In this document: positions 1 to 6,351 of the stretch, in pieces
Position numbering within the stretch: the first letter of the stretch is position 1
Layout: each line of letters starts with the position of its first letter
Source of the DNA: an uncultured Bacteroidia bacterium
GTDB taxonomy: Bacteria > Bacteroidota > Bacteroidia > Bacteroidales > UBA932
NCBI GenBank assembly: GCA_902789435.1
Contig: CADAOA010000014.1
Coordinates: 1-34,059, forward strand
Length of the DNA: 34,059 bases
Direction of reading: 5' to 3'
Notes under the pieces: model-generated
The model's input: the letters and a program-made list of their open reading frames with translations, nothing else
Told to the model about the DNA's origin: nothing
Database searches by the model: none
Made by a program: the position numbers and the translations under genes

Positions 1-150
1 TTCAGAAGCTGATTTCTTGGCGTCTAATTTTAACCGTTTGGATCGTTGACGATACTGTTTGCTACAGGAGTTTGAACAGTGAACCTGTCTTCCATATTTC
101 GCAGTAAAACTCCTACCACAACACTTGCAGATTCTTGTGTTCTTGTACAT
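1..150 (-). CDS. Small zinc-ribbon protein, cut by the left edge
   Basis: An open frame on the minus strand runs off base 1, so only the N-terminus is visible. It encodes a compact zinc-ribbon with the cysteine pairs CKCCGRSF and HCSNSC about 20 residues apart, followed by a very basic Gln/Arg/Lys-rich stretch. From memory, similar N-terminal CxxCG...CSxxC ribbons occur in small DNA-binding proteins carried by Bacteroidota mobile elements, but I cannot name the family. ATG at 150 puts the ribbon at the N-terminus as usual. In-frame ATGs at 165 and 201 would add 5 or 17 residues. The function is unknown; nucleic-acid binding is inferred from the ribbon and basic tail. Confidence 0.55.
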   Translation of the reverse strand, partial: MYKNTRICKCCGRSFTAKYGRQVHCSNSCSKQYRQRSKRLKLDAKKSASE

Positions 151-229
151 ACTTTTTACAACCATTACTAAAGATCGCAAAGGAGACTTCCTGAGCGCCA
201 TAAAGTACCCTCTAATAGGGGACAATTAT

Positions 230-274
230 GTAAATATACGTAAATCTATGTAAAGGTGTAAACTATGGCGTAAA
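230..274. repeat. Phased GTAAA repeats
   Basis: GTAAA occurs five times on the plus strand, beginning at 230, 240, 250, 258 and 270. The spacings of 10, 10, 8 and 12 bases are close to one helical turn. Such iteration is typical of arm-type recombinase sites or cooperative operator arrays. AT-rich chance is a real alternative. Confidence 0.4.
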
Positions 275-290
275 ACACAAAACTTCTTGT

Positions 291-302
291 ACCACGCGTG
301 GT
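291..302. repeat. 12-bp perfect palindrome ACCACGCGTGGT
   Basis: ACCACGCGTGGT is its own reverse complement. It is GC-rich within otherwise AT-rich DNA and shares its right half with the first copy of the adjacent GTGGTTCAAA direct repeat. It could be a protein-binding site or a crossover-type site. Confidence 0.45.
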
Positions 303-318
303 TCAAATGTGGTTCAAA
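298..318 (+). repeat. Tandem direct repeat GTGGTTCAAA, two copies
   Basis: Two exact copies of GTGGTTCAAA lie at 298-307 and 309-318, an 11-base period. The unit resembles the T-loop consensus GGTTCAAAT of tRNA, but no flanking stem or cloverleaf exists. It may be an attachment-site core or an operator. Confidence 0.45.
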
Positions 319-372
319 AATGCATAAATTATAATTTCTTAAAAATGTAAATGATTGAAAAACAATGAATTA

Positions 373-388
373 CAATTTCGCGAAATTG
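373..388. repeat. 16-bp perfect palindrome centred on TCGCGA
   Basis: CAATTTCGCGAAATTG is a perfect 16-base palindrome with no loop, so a dimeric protein-binding site is more likely than an RNA hairpin. It lies downstream of mnmE and upstream of the zinc-ribbon gene. Confidence 0.45.
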
Positions 389-414
389 GCCCAAATTAAG
401 TGCAAAAATATATG

Positions 415-441
415 CTAACTAATTGATTATCAAGTAGTTAG
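415..441 (-). terminator. Near-perfect 27-base inverted repeat after mnmE
   Basis: Arms CTAACTA (415-421) and TAGTTAG (435-441) enclose a second inverted pair around TTGAT/ATCAA. Only one pair and the central base fail to match. Read on the minus strand it lies 10 bases past the mnmE stop and is followed by ATATATTTTTG, so it could end mnmE transcription. The stem is AT-rich and weak for an intrinsic terminator; a protein-binding site is equally possible. Confidence 0.35.
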
Positions 442-451
442 GCTTAAAATT

Positions 452-1924
452 CTACTTCCCGATGCAGAAGTGTGAGAAAATGTGGGAAAGAATATCCTGG
501 GAAGAGATTTCACCTATGATGCCGCCAAGGTCATCCGTGGCTTCCCGGAGGTCCTGTGCAAGCAGGTCGGCAGGGATGTTGGAGTCAATTCCCTGGAAAA
601 CTCTCTCGATAGAGGACATCGCGTCTTTAAGGGCCTGGTAATGGCGCAGGTTGGTGACATAGGTCTTGCCCTGGAGATTGGAAAGGAAACCCTTGCCGAG
701 TTTCTTCAGAGTGTCACCGATTTCCTTTTTAGCGGTTTCACGGTCTTTCTTGAGAGAAAAGGAGAGTATGGTTACATCGCTGAACTTTAGCTTCTTGCAG
801 ATGGACTTGATGCTCTCTTCGATATCTTCTTTTTTAGTTTTGGTCTTGTCCAGTTTGTTGGCCAGGATGATGAGCCTCTGTCGCTTTTTGTCTGTTTTCT
901 CGGCGATGGTCTTGATGGAAGGGGAGAAGGAATCCTCCCTTGTGCAGTCCAGCATAAGGATGACCACGGAGCTTTCCCTGAGCTTTTGCCATGTGCGCTC
1001 AATACCCATTATCTCAATGGTCTGGGTGGTGTTCCTGATGCCGGCAGTATCTATGAAGCGGAAGAGAGTGCCGCCGATGTTTACTGTGTCTTCTATGGTG
1101 TCTCTGGTTGTGCCCTGGATAGGGGAGACGATGGCCCTTTCCTCGCCGAGGATGAGGTTGAGGAGGGTGCTCTTGCCGGTGTTTACAGCTCCGACAATGG
1201 CGACCGGAATGCCGTTCTTGATGGCGTTTCCAAGGGAGAATGAATCTGCCAGATCCTTGATTTTAAGGTAGGTGGAAGAAAGGATGCCGGAAAGCTTCTT
1301 GCGGTCCGCAAACTCAACGTCCTCCTCGCTGAAATCCAGTTCCAGTTCCATAAGGGCGCACAGGTTGAGAAGGGATTCCCTTAGAGCGCGGAGTTCCTTT
1401 GAGAAACCGCCCCTCATCTGGTTCATCGCGATTCTGTGGGAGGCTTCAGTCTCGGAAGCGATAAGGTCTGCAACAGCCTCAGCCTGGGCAAGATCCATCT
1501 TGCCGTTGAGAAAGGCACGCTTGGTGAACTCACCCGCATCGGCGATGCGGAGAGGGGAAGAAATCGTTCTGCTCTTGAATAGAGTGGAGGCGGAGTCAAT
1601 CAGCAGCTGCTGGATCTTGTTTTCTATGTAAGACGATGCGTGGCAGTAAATCTCCACACAGTTTTCTCCGGTGTAGGAGTTGGGAGCGCGGAATGGCACG
1701 GCAAGGACCTCGTCCACATCCTGGATGCGGGCAAAGCGCATCTTGTAAGAATCTGTGGATTTGAGGGTTGGACGTTTTCCCCTCGTGTGGGAGGAAAGTG
1801 TCAGGATTGAATCAGCGATGGTTATGACATCCGGTCCTGAAAGACGGATTATGCCCACAGCCCCTGTGCCCGGAACGGTTGCGGGAGCCACTATGTTTTC
1901 TGCCAAATCGTTTGCGAAAGCCAT
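452..1924 (-). CDS. mnmE: tRNA modification GTPase MnmE (TrmE)
   Basis: MnmE works with MnmG to build the 5-carboxymethylaminomethyl group on the wobble uridine of certain tRNAs, using a folate one-carbon unit and GTP. The 490-residue frame is full length. The N-terminal folate domain starts with IVAPATVPGTGAVGIIRLSG. A helical domain follows, with FTKRAFLNGKMDLAQAEA near 133-150. The embedded G domain shows G1 GAVNTGKS (245-252), TTRD (272-275), DTAG (292-295) and NKLD (356-359). The protein ends in FCIGK, the family's C-terminal cysteine signature. The P-loop reads NTGKST rather than the usual NVGKSS, a mild variant. It lies 9 bases after ettA on the same strand and may share its transcript. 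Confidence 0.97.
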   Translation of the reverse strand: MAFANDLAENIVAPATVPGTGAVGIIRLSGPDVITIADSILTLSSHTRGKRPTLKSTDSYKMRFARIQDVDEVLAVPFRAPNSYTGENCVEIYCHASSYIENKIQQLLIDSASTLFKSRTISSPLRIADAGEFTKRAFLNGKMDLAQAEAVADLIASETEASHRIAMNQMRGGFSKELRALRESLLNLCALMELELDFSEEDVEFADRKKLSGILSSTYLKIKDLADSFSLGNAIKNGIPVAIVGAVNTGKSTLLNLILGEERAIVSPIQGTTRDTIEDTVNIGGTLFRFIDTAGIRNTTQTIEIMGIERTWQKLRESSVVILMLDCTREDSFSPSIKTIAEKTDKKRQRLIILANKLDKTKTKKEDIEESIKSICKKLKFSDVTILSFSLKKDRETAKKEIGDTLKKLGKGFLSNLQGKTYVTNLRHYQALKDAMSSIERVFQGIDSNIPADLLAQDLREATDDLGGIIGEISSQDILSHIFSHFCIGK

Positions 1925-1933
1925 CTTTTCTTT

Positions 1934-3610
1934 TTATTCCATCAGTTTCTTGTACTTGAATCTCTTAGGCTCGGTGTTGCCCATCCTCATCTTGCGGTTC
2001 TCCTCATATTCCTGGTAGTTGCCCTCGAAGAACACGACCTGGCTGTCTCCCTCGAATGCCAGGATATGGGTGGCGATACGGTCCAGGAACCAGCGGTCGT
2101 GGCTGACAACAACAGCGCATCCGGCAAAGTTGTCAAGACCTTCCTCCAGGGCTCGTATGGTGTTCACATCCACGTCGTTGGTAGGCTCGTCGAGCAGGAG
2201 AACATTGCCCTCGTCCTTGAGCGTGAGTGCCAGGTGCAGGCGGTTTCTCTCGCCTCCGGAAAGTATGCCGCAGAGCTTTTCCTGGTCCGCTCCGCTGAAG
2301 TTGAAGCGGGAAACCCAGCCTCTGGCGTTAATGTCGCGGTTGCCCAGGCGCACCCATTCGGAATCTCCGGCAATGGTTTCATACACAGTCTTTTCCGGAT
2401 CTATGCTCTTGTGCTGCTGGTCTACGTATGAAATCTTTACGGTGTCACCGATCTCGATAGTTCCGCTATCAGGCTTCTCGATGCCCATAATCAGGCGGAA
2501 CAGGGTGGTCTTGCCGGCACCGTTAGGGCCGATTACTCCAACAATGCCAGCCGGCGGCAGGACGAAGTTCAGATGCTCGAACAGCAGCTTGTCTCCGTAG
2601 GCCTTGCTTACATCGTGGAACTCGATGACCTTGTTTCCAAGATGCGGTCCGTTAGGTATGTAGATTTCCAGGTTGGCTTCCTTTTCCTTCTGGTCTGCGG
2701 AAGCCAGCTTCTCGTATGCTCCCAGACGGGCTTTCTGCTTGGCCTGGCGGGCTTTAGGTGCCATACGGACCCATTCCAGCTCCCTCTGGAGAGTCTTTCT
2801 GCGCTTGCTCTCTGTCTTTTCCTCCATCTCCAGGCGCTTGGTCTTCTGGTCCAGCCAGGAGGAGTAGTTGCCCTTCCACGGAATGCCTTCCCCGCGGTCC
2901 AGTTCCAGAATCCAGCCTGCCACGTTGTCCAGGAAGTAACGGTCGTGGGTAACGGCGATTACGGTTCCCTTGTACTGCCTCAGATGGGCTTCCAGCCAGA
3001 GAATACTCTCGGTGTCAAGGTGGTTGGTAGGCTCGTCCAGCAGCAGGACATCCGGCTGGCGGAGAAGCAGGCGGCAAAGGGCGACTCTTCTCCTCTCTCC
3101 TCCGGATAGGGTAGAGACCTTGGCGTCAGAAGGTGGGCACTGGAGAGCGTCCATGGCCCTTTCCAGCTTGGAGTCTATCTCCCAGCCGCCTACATGCTCG
3201 ATCTTCTCTGTGAGCTCTCCCTGCCTTTCCATCAGGCGGTTCATGGTGTCGTCATCCATTGGTTCGCAGAACTTGGCGGATATCTCGTTGAACTCGTTGA
3301 GAAGGTCCATCACTTCCTGGACTCCTTCCTGAACCACTTCTATGACTGTCTTGTCCGGATCCATCTGCGGTTCCTGCTCCAGATAGCCGACGCTGTAGCC
3401 GGGAGCCCATACGACTTCTCCCTGGTAGTTCTTCTCTACACCGGCAATTATCTTGAGCAGGGTGGATTTTCCGCTGCCGTTAAGACCTATGATGCCGATT
3501 TTTGCGCCGTAGAAGAAGGAAAGGTATATGTCCTTGAGAATTACTTTGTTATTGTGTGGAAGGATTTTCCCCACACCGTTCATCGAGAATATTATCTTTT
3601 CGTCTGCCAT
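1934..3610 (-). CDS. ettA: Energy-dependent translational throttle protein EttA (ABC-F)
   Basis: EttA is a soluble ABC-F ATPase that binds the ribosomal E site and gates entry into elongation according to ATP/ADP. Two ABC cassettes are visible. The first has GLNGSGKS, LSGGERRR and LLLDEPTNHLD; the second has GPNGAGKT, LSGGERNR and LLLDEPTNDVD followed by SHDRWFLDRIATHIL, very close to E. coli EttA. The 558-residue length matches the family (E. coli 555). I chose ATG at 3610 because MADEKIIFSM is the conserved N-terminus; a start 10 codons upstream would add MIIFTKISST, which has no family counterpart. The gene is cytoplasmic and probably cotranscribed with mnmE. Confidence 0.95.
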   Translation of the reverse strand: MADEKIIFSMNGVGKILPHNNKVILKDIYLSFFYGAKIGIIGLNGSGKSTLLKIIAGVEKNYQGEVVWAPGYSVGYLEQEPQMDPDKTVIEVVQEGVQEVMDLLNEFNEISAKFCEPMDDDTMNRLMERQGELTEKIEHVGGWEIDSKLERAMDALQCPPSDAKVSTLSGGERRRVALCRLLLRQPDVLLLDEPTNHLDTESILWLEAHLRQYKGTVIAVTHDRYFLDNVAGWILELDRGEGIPWKGNYSSWLDQKTKRLEMEEKTESKRRKTLQRELEWVRMAPKARQAKQKARLGAYEKLASADQKEKEANLEIYIPNGPHLGNKVIEFHDVSKAYGDKLLFEHLNFVLPPAGIVGVIGPNGAGKTTLFRLIMGIEKPDSGTIEIGDTVKISYVDQQHKSIDPEKTVYETIAGDSEWVRLGNRDINARGWVSRFNFSGADQEKLCGILSGGERNRLHLALTLKDEGNVLLLDEPTNDVDVNTIRALEEGLDNFAGCAVVVSHDRWFLDRIATHILAFEGDSQVVFFEGNYQEYEENRKMRMGNTEPKRFKYKKLME

Positions 3611-3627
3611 AGTGGATGATATTTTTG

Positions 3628-3635
3628 TAAAGATA
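3628..3635 (-). promoter_or_regulatory. Possible -7 box for ettA-mnmE
   Basis: On the minus strand this reads TATCTTTA, one base off the Bacteroidota consensus TAnnTTTG, and lies 17 bases before the ettA ATG. The terminator just upstream argues that ettA needs its own promoter. Confidence 0.3.
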
Positions 3636-3650
3636 ATCAATTATCGCGAA

Positions 3651-3680
3651 AAAGGGGATGGCCAACTGGTCATCCCCTTT
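3651..3680 (-). terminator. Intrinsic terminator of the Gly-rich EF-hand gene
   Basis: Arms AAAGGGGATG and CATCCCCTTT form a perfect 10-bp stem around a 10-base loop. On the minus strand the descending arm runs into TTTTT. It lies 23 bases past the stop of the gene at 3704-4183 and ahead of ettA, so it separates the two transcripts. Confidence 0.8.
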
Positions 3681-3703
3681 GAAATCAGTGAAACAAGAAA
3701 CTG

Positions 3704-4183
3704 TTATTTCTTGTTGCCGCCAACAAGGCCACCGAGAATGCTGGTTGCGGCACCGATGATGCTGCCCAGGCCTCCGCCATTGGAGTTTCCGCCGCCGGTG
3801 ATGGAGAGCATAATGTCCTTGAGGTCAATGTCACCGTCTCCGTCCTGGTCTTTGATGAAGCCTCTGAGGCCTCCCAGAATGTTAGGAATCAGTCCGGTGA
3901 GAGATTTTGCCAGTCCTCCTCCAAGATTCAGTTTGCTCAGAATGTTGGTAGAGAACAGGTTTCCTGCCAAAGCAGTGATAGGGCTGCTGGCTGCGCTTGT
4001 CTTGCCGGTAAGAAGATCTGTGATAAGGTCAGTACCACCCTGTTTTGCAGCAGTTTGGGTAAGGCTGCCCAGAATGGATTCGCCTAGTCCTCCAAGAACT
4101 TTGTTCTTAATGTCAGAAGGAATCTCGATTCCTCCGGCAGCAGTGTTAACCTGCTTTGAAATCAAATCGCTGATTAAAGACAT
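3704..4183 (-). CDS. Gly-rich protein with one EF-hand loop, function unknown
   Basis: This is a 159-residue protein I do not recognise with certainty. It has no signal peptide. It is rich in Gly, Leu, Ser and Ile, with short amphipathic segments (GGLGESILGSL, GGLAKSLTGLIPNILGGL, IIGAATSILGGLVGG) resembling DUF937-type bacterial proteins. A clear calcium loop, DQDGDGDIDLKD, spans 112-123 with Asp at positions 1, 3, 5, 7, 9 and 12, as in EF-hand or dockerin loops. The tail is GNKK. A TAAATTTG promoter box precedes it and a strong terminator follows, so it is monocistronic. A calcium-responsive self-associating protein is a guess from composition only. Confidence 0.7.
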   Translation of the reverse strand: MSLISDLISKQVNTAAGGIEIPSDIKNKVLGGLGESILGSLTQTAAKQGGTDLITDLLTGKTSAASSPITALAGNLFSTNILSKLNLGGGLAKSLTGLIPNILGGLRGFIKDQDGDGDIDLKDIMLSITGGGNSNGGGLGSIIGAATSILGGLVGGNKK

Positions 4184-4210
4184 AATATTGGTTTTAAAGA
4201 TGAGTTTTCA

Positions 4211-4218
4211 CAAATTTA
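4211..4218 (-). promoter_or_regulatory. -7 box TAAATTTG for the EF-hand gene
   Basis: TAAATTTG on the minus strand matches Bacteroidota TAnnTTTG. The implied start of transcription lies near 4207, about 24 bases before the ATG at 4183. It sits just past the rlmD stop, so the next gene has its own promoter. Confidence 0.55.
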
Positions 4219-4227
4219 ACAAAAAAA

Positions 4228-5688
4228 CTATTTGTTCCTTTCCAGCAGGACCACATTTTCCACGTGTTGGGTGTGAGGGAACATATCCACAGGCTGGACC
4301 TTGGTTATCGTATAGTCCTTGCAAAGTATCTCCAGGTCCCTGGCCTGGCTGGCAGGGTTGCAGCTGACATATACCATCCGGTCTGGAGAAGCGTTCAGAA
4401 TCACCTGTGCCACAGATGGATGGATGCCGGCTCTTGGCGGATCCAGGACAATGACATCCGGTTTCCCGTGCTTTTTGATGAAGCCGTCGTCAAGCACATC
4501 CTTCATGTCTCCGGCAAAGAATTCCGCATTGTCTATGCCGTTGTCTTTGGCGTTGGTCCTGGCATCGGAGACAGCTTCTTCCACATATTCCACTCCTATG
4601 ACTTTCCTGGCCTTGCGGGCAAGGAACAGGGCGATGGTGCCGGTTCCGGTGTAGAGGTCATACAAGATTTCGTCTCCTTTGAGATCTGCAAATTCCCTGA
4701 CAACAGAGTAGAGGCGGTAGGCCTGAAGGGAATTGGTCTGGTAGAAGGACTTCGGACCGATGCGGAAAGTGATGTCCTCCATTTTCTCCACCAGGTATTC
4801 GCCGCCCTGGACACGATAGATAGGGCAGCCGTCGTAACTGTCGTTGGCTTTGCTGTTTATGGTAAGATAAGCGGATGTTATCTGAGGAAACTCCTTGCAG
4901 ATGGCCATTATCAAGCCCGTGGCGTCCTGCATCTGTTTTTTGGAAGGTTTCTCGCCGATTTGAGAAGATCCTATAACCAGATTGATGCCGAACTGTCCGT
5001 CTTCGGTAGAACGGATGACAAGGTTGCGGAGCATTCCCGTGTGGTTGTAGAGGTCGAAGAATCCGAGGCCGTTTTCCACGGCATATTTCCTGGCAAAGAG
5101 CCTGATGGCGTTGGACGGTTCTTTCTGGAGGCGGCATTCCTTGATATCCAAAACTTTGCTGAACATACCCGGGATGTGGAAACCGAGCCCGAGTAGTTCT
5201 TCAGCGGAGAATTCCTTTTCGCTTCCGTCCGGGTTGAAGCGTTCTTCCTTGAATAGCCAGCGCCTGTCAGAGAAGGTGAATTCCAGTTTGTTGCGGTAGT
5301 CTACGATGCGCTCGGAACCGATGATGGGGGAGATAGGGGGGAGTGTCAGGTGTCCGATCCTGGTAAGCTGGTCTATGACCTGCTGCTGCTTGAATTCCAG
5401 CTGCTTTTCATAGGGGAGAGCCTGCCAGGTGCAGCCGCCGCAGACTCCATAGTGTGGACAGAAAGGCTTCTGGCGGATCGGGGATTCCTTGACCATCCTG
5501 ATGGGATTTCCCTGCATAAAGCCCTTGCGTGAGCGTGTAATCTGCACGTCCACAACGTCTCCGGGAACGCATTTTGGCACGAAAAGTACCTTGCCGTCAA
5601 TATGAGCAAGGCCATTGCCTTCAGCGGCAACGGCCTCAATGCTCACATTTTCAATAATTTGTCTATCTTTATTACGTTTGCGGCTCAT
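4228..5688 (-). CDS. rlmD: 23S rRNA uracil-C5 methyltransferase, RlmD/RumA family
   Basis: The enzyme makes 5-methyluridine in 23S rRNA from SAM. An N-terminal TRAM domain (VSIEAVAAEGNGLAHIDGKV onward) is followed by iron-sulfur cysteines in CPHYGVCGGC plus a later ECRLQ cysteine. The C-terminal Rossmann domain has LYTGTGTIALFLA, VIVLDPPRAGIHP and the nucleophile in VYVSCNPASQA. The length of 486 residues is typical. ATG at 5688 gives MSRKRNKDR directly after the upstream stop; an ATG at 5703 would overlap the neighbour by 14 bases. It follows the isochorismatase-fold gene with essentially no gap, implying one transcript. The RlmD assignment, rather than a sister methylating another uridine, is by resemblance. 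Confidence 0.9.
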   Translation of the reverse strand: MSRKRNKDRQIIENVSIEAVAAEGNGLAHIDGKVLFVPKCVPGDVVDVQITRSRKGFMQGNPIRMVKESPIRQKPFCPHYGVCGGCTWQALPYEKQLEFKQQQVIDQLTRIGHLTLPPISPIIGSERIVDYRNKLEFTFSDRRWLFKEERFNPDGSEKEFSAEELLGLGFHIPGMFSKVLDIKECRLQKEPSNAIRLFARKYAVENGLGFFDLYNHTGMLRNLVIRSTEDGQFGINLVIGSSQIGEKPSKKQMQDATGLIMAICKEFPQITSAYLTINSKANDSYDGCPIYRVQGGEYLVEKMEDITFRIGPKSFYQTNSLQAYRLYSVVREFADLKGDEILYDLYTGTGTIALFLARKARKVIGVEYVEEAVSDARTNAKDNGIDNAEFFAGDMKDVLDDGFIKKHGKPDVIVLDPPRAGIHPSVAQVILNASPDRMVYVSCNPASQARDLEILCKDYTITKVQPVDMFPHTQHVENVVLLERNK

Positions 5689-5689
5689 A

Positions 5690-6301
5690 TTAGAAAGCTG
5701 CAATCAATTCCTTATTGCTGTATGCGTCTGCACCATAGCAGGTCTTAAGGTATGCAAGGCCGATCTTGTAATCTTCCTCAGTGAAGGAATCTGTAGCTTC
5801 CTTGGCAACAACAACATCGTATCCGAGGCAGAATGCATCAGCAGATGTGTGTCTTACGCACATATGGGCATGCAGTCCGGTCATGATGACGGTCTTGACA
5901 CCAAGCTCCTTGAGGAGGATATCCAGATCGGTCTGGAAGAATCCGCTGTAGCGTCTCTTAGGAACAACATAGTCCTTAGCGCAGAGTTTGAGTTCAGGAA
6001 TAACCTCGGCACCCTTGGTTCCCTTGATTGCATGGTCTCCCCAGATTGTCAACTCGCGGTCGATTCCTTTGAGGTGGCAGTCATTGCAGAAGATTACAGG
6101 AACGCCTTTCTTGCGTGCGGCATCAAGCAATTTAGCCGTTGCCGGAACGATAGCTCGTCCGCGGTCGCATCCAAGTGCGCCGGTTACAAAGTCGTTGAGC
6201 ATATCCACAACGAGGATAGCCGGCTTATTAAGTTTCAGTTTTGGAGCAGCGGCTTTCTTAGGGGCTGCCTTCTTAGTTACTTTCTTAGTTGCCATAGTCA
6301 T
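5690..6301 (-). CDS. Isochorismatase-fold cysteine hydrolase with basic N-terminal tail
   Basis: This is a cytoplasmic hydrolase of the isochorismatase/nicotinamidase superfamily, 203 residues. The catalytic triad is visible: Asp33 in VVDMLNDF, Lys115 in VVPKRRYSG and Cys148 in GLHAHMCVRHT. NDCH (D74, H76) and a later His90 look like a nicotinamidase-type metal site, so an amidase is more likely than an isochorismatase. Substrate cannot be read. The first ~25 residues (TKKVTKKAAPKKAAAPK) form a Lys/Ala/Pro-rich tail like histone H1 or HU extensions, unusual for this fold. The start is the ATG at 6301 or at 6295. It is directly followed by rlmD. Confidence 0.85.
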   Translation of the reverse strand: MTMATKKVTKKAAPKKAAAPKLKLNKPAILVVDMLNDFVTGALGCDRGRAIVPATAKLLDAARKKGVPVIFCNDCHLKGIDRELTIWGDHAIKGTKGAEVIPELKLCAKDYVVPKRRYSGFFQTDLDILLKELGVKTVIMTGLHAHMCVRHTSADAFCLGYDVVVAKEATDSFTEEDYKIGLAYLKTCYGADAYSNKELIAAF

Positions 6302-6318
6302 ACAATTTATATTATGTT

Positions 6319-6332
6319 AAATAGATCTATTT
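6319..6332. repeat. 14-bp perfect palindrome upstream of the hydrolase
   Basis: AAATAGATCTATTT is a perfect palindrome 18 bases before the hydrolase ATG at 6301, in the gap after the DUF389 gene. Its position fits an operator or part of a promoter; it has no T-tract to make it a terminator. Confidence 0.35.
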
Positions 6333-6351
6333 CTTGCAATGTCGTTGAACC

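Larger units (their letters stand above)
151..451. other. AT-rich intergenic region with repeats and palindromes
   Basis: About 300 bases separate the zinc-ribbon gene from the 3' end of mnmE. Apart from the possible longer start of the zinc-ribbon gene (up to 201), I see no coding frame. The stretch is AT-rich and holds phased GTAAA repeats, a tandem GTGGTTCAAA pair and three palindromes, each listed separately. No tRNA or IS sequence is visible. Confidence 0.6.

Noticed and set aside
298-318. tRNA remnant suggested by GGTTCAAAT
   Set aside because: No T-stem, acceptor stem or anticodon arm can be drawn around either copy.
666-1631. Plus-strand open frames across mnmE
   Set aside because: They are shadows of the mnmE codons, have low-complexity Ser/Arg/Leu composition and no family features. 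The same holds for other long opposite-strand frames in this window.
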